From Leptospira fainei serovar Hurstbridge str. BUT 6 (GTDB taxonomy: Bacteria > Spirochaetota > Leptospiria > Leptospirales > Leptospiraceae): a stretch of 64,000 bases of DNA. The stretch is from contig NZ_AKWZ02000010.1 in the NCBI RefSeq assembly GCF_000306235.2, positions 1,302,001-1,366,000 of the forward strand, in the 5' to 3' direction. Positions 62,301 through 64,000 of this stretch are shown here, piece after piece. A program made the translations under genes and the position numbers. The notes under the pieces are model-generated. The model made no database searches and was not told where the DNA came from. It saw only the letters and a program-made list of their open reading frames with translations. Numbering within the stretch: the first letter of the stretch is position 1; each line of letters opens with the position of its first letter.

Positions 62301-64000
62301 GGCGCGGTGATTATGTCCGAAAGCACTCGATACGATTTTGGCAGCTTTACCTCTGCCTCGGCTTCCGCAAAAGATAAAAAGAATCGATCGAAAGACGAGG
62401 TCTGATCGGAAGAAAGCTGTTCTTCCAATTTGAACGTTCCCCAAGGTTCAAAACCTCCGGAAGTTCGCTTCTCAATCATTCCTTCGACAAAGTAATTCGT
62501 TGTCCGAAAATCCACTTCCTTGCTAAGTTTTTCTTTGCTCGAAAATCGTAAGATGGATCCGATTTCAAGTTCTTTAGCAGGTTTTAGTCCGCTTATCCAC
62601 GGTAAGGATGAAACGACATCCCTTTGTGCGATCGATTTGATTTCGATGGTTTTCTGGATTGGTAAGGAGTCGAAATAGGGAATGGATCCGAACGATCCCC
62701 TAATTAGGAATCCGGTTTCAAACGAACAGATAAACTGCTCACCCCGATAGACGGCTCCCGCGATGAACAGTTCCGTACCAACCAAAGACTTACTTGCTTT
62801 TACTAAACGAACTTTAGAGCGGATTCGGTCCCCCGGTTTTAATTCCCCGGCAGTTTTGTTCCATTTAAAGGATTGTGAAAGATGCAGAAGTCTAAAAAGA
62901 TTAACATCCTTAAATGCGAATAAAGGAGCCATTAGGATCTTCCATGCGAATGTTACGCCCATCCCTAACGACGGCACAGGCTCGGCTCGTAAATCGATTC
63001 TTCGCAGTTCACCTGTCGCTTTTCTGAAATTCAGAATGCTTTCGCGATCGAGGACGGTTTCGGAGTTTAATTCGGGAAAATCGGACGTAGTCTTGAGAAC
63101 TGAGCGATCGATTTTCCATGATTGGGAATAGAAATCCAGTATCGATTGATTTCGGAATTCAACGTCTTCGGCGATGAAAGATTCCCGATCGGTAGAAAGT
63201 TGAAAGCGTCGTTTAAACGGAATTGATAAGTTATCGCCCGGACGAGAGAAGAATATTTCCAATTGTGCTGAAATCGGATCGATCAGCCGTAACTCTATTT
63301 TAAGATTTTCCCCTTCATAAACCCTAAGTAAAATCAGTTCTTTGGTGGGGCTGATTTCCCAGGAGTAAGTTCTTCCCGTCTTCGCTTCGAAAAAGAGAGG
63401 TAGATCCGTTACTTCTCTTCCGATTCTGGGTGAATTCAGCACACCGGAAAGAAATCCTTTACCAAGGCGAGAAAGCGATCGGATCCAATCTCGAGAATTA
63501 ATTTCGAATTCTTGAGGAATACGTAAACTTCCGCCGAGACCGGAATCAGAATCTTTAAATTCTAGATTTCCCGGAATAAAATCCTTATTATCGAATAAGT
63601 CGGACCAATCGATTCCCTTATCTCTCCTTTCAGGTTGAATTCCATTTATGAAGTCGGAGAATATGGAGGCTACAGGCTGATTCAATATTCGGATTCCTGA
63701 AACCGCTTTCGGTCCCGGAATCCACGCACATGCGTCCGGATCCATTCCTACGCAATGAGAATACCAGAGCGAGTCGGAGCGGATCCATTTTACGAGATCC
63801 TCATCCAAAACGGGAATAAAATTAACCGGTTTGCCTGGGCGTTTACAAACATCTAGAAAGAAAATTCGGTCTTCAGGTAGGAGAAGTTTCTCGCTTCCTT
63901 CCGAATATTCTACTTTCCATTTATTTAATATATCTTCCGGCTTTTTTAGTTCATTCGAATCGGTCAGTATGGAATAATGGATTTTTTCGTCCGAGGTTAG
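56342..64000 (-). CDS. fas: Type I fatty acid synthase, fungal/mycobacterial order (5' end outside window)
   Basis: The frame is open through the right edge; 64 in-frame codons lie upstream of the TTG at 63808, including DRIFFLDVCKRPGKPV, which continues the homology. Numbered from 63808, visible domains are: ER-DH linker (WIRSDSLWYS), MaoC-type hot-dog dehydratase about 490-615 (GDTNPIH), malonyl/palmitoyl transferase about 620-990 (GQGSQ, GHSLG with Ser724, VPFHSR), a Ser/Pro/Glu-rich linker about 1010-1060, ACP with Ser1097 in GGNSSKRNQVMADLG, ketoreductase about 1480-1720 (VLVTGAGPNSIALE, YAETK), and ketosynthase about 1810-2430 with Cys2091 (VAACATAG), His2297 (KHDTST) and His2338/Lys2340 (TGHSKGG). 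No C-terminal phosphopantetheinyl transferase domain; AcpS is separate. The missing N-terminus should carry acetyltransferase and enoylreductase. Confidence 0.95.
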   Translation of the reverse strand, partial: LTSDEKIHYSILTDSNELKKPEDILNKWKVEYSEGSEKLLLPEDRIFFLDVCKRPGKPVNFIPVLDEDLVKWIRSDSLWYSHCVGMDPDACAWIPGPKAVSGIRILNQPVASIFSDFINGIQPERRDKGIDWSDLFDNKDFIPGNLEFKDSDSGLGGSLRIPQEFEINSRDWIRSLSRLGKGFLSGVLNSPRIGREVTDLPLFFEAKTGRTYSWEISPTKELILLRVYEGENLKIELRLIDPISAQLEIFFSRPGDNLSIPFKRRFQLSTDRESFIAEDVEFRNQSILDFYSQSWKIDRSVLKTTSDFPELNSETVLDRESILNFRKATGELRRIDLRAEPVPSLGMGVTFAWKILMAPLFAFKDVNLFRLLHLSQSFKWNKTAGELKPGDRIRSKVRLVKASKSLVGTELFIAGAVYRGEQFICSFETGFLIRGSFGSIPYFDSLPIQKTIEIKSIAQRDVVSSLPWISGLKPAKELEIGSILRFSSKEKLSKEVDFRTTNYFVEGMIEKRTSGGFEPWGTFKLEEQLSSDQTSSFDRFFLSFAEAEAEVKLPKSYRVLSDIITAPSDMSDYSAASGDTNPIHTDDDFARIGGWDQRIVHGLWTSSQVLKLLTRDVCGGDSARLLSLEESFEAPVYLEEELRVEAFHTSQLKGNIILEIKVENRSGESKLSARAVIAPPKTGYVFTGQGSQSQGMGLKLMEEFSEARKVWERAEKTVTDELGFSLLEIVRDNPTSLRVGSKNWTHPKGVLHLTQFTQVALVTKSMADWEILKGRGYLVPDAPFAGHSLGEFSSLSARGFLGLENVIRIVYGRGLTMQELVPRDSEGRSPYGMSVVLGNRHVGLTEERILEVVEQIRVSTGLPLEVVNLNIRDKQYSVTGDLKALSEMEAKFKEIVRGKKTTIRLEGIDVPFHSRVLVSGVAEFRHTLESNIPSSSDFSELDGTYIPNLVAKPFSIQEEFLRLVSETSGSPILSEILKDSHKAVTDSELRRLLLIELLAYQFAMPVQWIKTQDVLFEQLKVRRLIDLGARGDLAGMARQTIREVPDHSSYEILHMEENRNSVFYELEDVPEAIWSPIRQSPQSDITTASPSSESLRQITTNTVESEPDRSSHEMDSGSGDEASVGLDRKDALLSLLSLKAGVRPEEISEEETVDSLFGGNSSKRNQVMADLGSEFRTPSLDGGHEKPIRELNRLLSEQSQYTQPGPYLRTAFEETLKKHFPPDFGRTEVFRHLKEERGLSESGIFEISVFLPLFARDGESIRKGPLSSIAISSRIGSAKEAARWLDKAVDIFAQSKGIRIHKASSAKGGRGGAKIDAAALEELERKYFGAEGVFSKNIRDLRSRLLGEDPFVQYLIRDLDLLNSARERSSGQSEIASIFDEKKIVTFQNSSQWAKKKLLQLLTEIADGRRTKMRSKEETYLSNHRSTLLAEVYEYWNKSEEFSKIQTKELRNSFVRSLLEKNNRSSSLPIFKVESAILRPRLEISNDGGWNYSEIEQQVNIREFLKSKVLLKTSPDFGNNFDLNTAFTNSFGEVLSSIVSEGISFSGKKVLVTGAGPNSIALETVQGLLAGGADVVLTTTSYSSQKVRLYKEVFQEFGSPGASLQIVPFSQGSLDDIRFLSEWLIAKNWEPDLLLPFGAIGEENAASQLDSSSLVSLQVMLLGVEKLIGVLGRSRRSLGPDASPLNVILPLSPNHGIFGKDGLYAETKLGLEALFRKKFSESEDWGKNTRIIGCVIGWVRGTGLMEANDLVAEALEKETDVFTFSKRDMGTLISSLAYYSLNNRKIDILKAYFTGGLESQPNLGATLAKIRSNIILEAKNKRESSQLLSEILPQKIRAKRIHPLPKEVFSFPSVPTDRELKSYGDLTHLDPTNLICVVGFAEIGPGGNSVSRWELEKSGILSLEGALELAWTMGMVKYQASDKGRSWTDAETGDAIQEWEAKSRYEKPILENTGIRFIDASSRGFDPNSLISFVDVVLEDDFFLPVSNSSEAEDFHRAEPDSTEVYFDSEKDKWFIKRKKGSLIKVKKALGVNRKVAGQIPKGWDPTRYGLPKDLTKQVDEITLYNLYCTCEAFLRSGMEPLELYAYLHPGLVGSTVGSGMGGMSKMKRMFQDFLLGQERQHDALQESLINVTAAWALTSYVGAYGPVQTPVAACATAGVSLEMAMNIIRDGKARFMLAGAFDDFSEEGLIGFGDMQATADSVEMEASGIAASGICRPNDIRRNGFVEAHGGGVILLARGDLALEAGLPVYGILAYAGSKTDGIQASIPAPGLGLLSLGAESKGTSQVWNVEQRKKALISWKQEKERMISSFGDGGKELFEEVQTLLSGKFQPGGDGVSPIRSALAAFGLTVDDIGVAYKHDTSTKANDKNENKLLYSLLSKLGRTPGNLLPIVSQKSLTGHSKGGAAAWQTVGVLQTLEEGIVTGNRNLEEVDPDMNAFSFLTFTDQSIRYGKHKLKAGMLTTLGFGHVGALCVFVHSDFFLATLSPEQRQNYLSIRKEREISGRNRYHEIRMGIGKPMYERKTKSYFDEEEVSLLLDSSFRKAKSSVSSK

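Noticed and set aside
1..64000. Search for tRNA, rRNA, CRISPR arrays, insertion sequences and phage genes
   Set aside because: No cloverleaf-like segment in gaps, no regularly spaced repeats, no transposase or integrase motif was seen by eye; a dedicated scan (tRNAscan, Infernal, CRISPR finder) would be decisive.

Overview
The window is chromosomal DNA of a spirochaete, almost certainly Leptospira. The flgB-flgC-fliE block, many signal-peptide and lipoprotein-type envelope proteins, a member of the Leptospira-restricted DUF1564 family, P83/100-like coiled-coil repeats and a large partner-switching repertoire all point there. Gene density and base composition are even and I see no prophage, integrase, transposase, rRNA, tRNA or CRISPR array. 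The species cannot be fixed from the sequence alone.

Layout. 1-5200: 3' part of a P83/100-type gene, a dispersed intergenic repeat, flagellar rod genes fliE/flgC/flgB (minus), a STAS protein, a lipoprotein, a TPR protein and a YbaN-type membrane protein. 5200-8400: transhydrogenase pntB-pntAB (no pntAA here), then queC-queD for 7-deazaguanine synthesis and a small unknown gene. 8500-15500: CDF metal exporter, family 4 uracil-DNA glycosylase, DUF898 plus M48 protease, two alpha/beta-hydrolase lipoproteins, a second copy of the repeat and a CarF/PEDS1-type desaturase. 15600-24000: PAS histidine kinase, MsrA, DUF1564 protein, two cyclic-nucleotide-binding proteins, an AT-rich gap holding one small secreted protein, and an ECF sigma / mini-ORF / FecR cassette. 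24000-36800: DoxX, ABC-F, rhodanese, hydrolase plus TetR, an acetoacetate-decarboxylase-like protein, thiolase, LLM flavin enzyme with an SDR remnant, dihydroorotase and a HAMP-TPR membrane protein. 36900-45100: homoserine dehydrogenase, STAS protein, HflX (apparently starting at AUU), HEAT-repeat protein, IMPase-like enzyme and MgtC. 45200-50000: a partner-switching operon (unknown protein, STAS, RsbW-like kinase, SpoIIE phosphatase). 49950-64000: the outstanding region, a minus-strand operon of a giant fungal/mycobacterial-type FAS-I (running off the right edge), a free-standing AcpS and a single-chain 1974-residue acyl-CoA carboxylase.

How they work together. The last three genes would form a self-contained fatty-acid factory: the carboxylase makes malonyl-CoA, AcpS installs phosphopantetheine on the internal ACP, and FAS-I elongates. 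The fas-acpS adjacency recalls mycobacteria; the attached one-chain carboxylase with eukaryote-like domain order is the unusual addition. Several regulatory modules (partner switching, FecR/sigma, TetR with a visible inverted repeat, cNMP-binding proteins) suggest strong environmental sensing.
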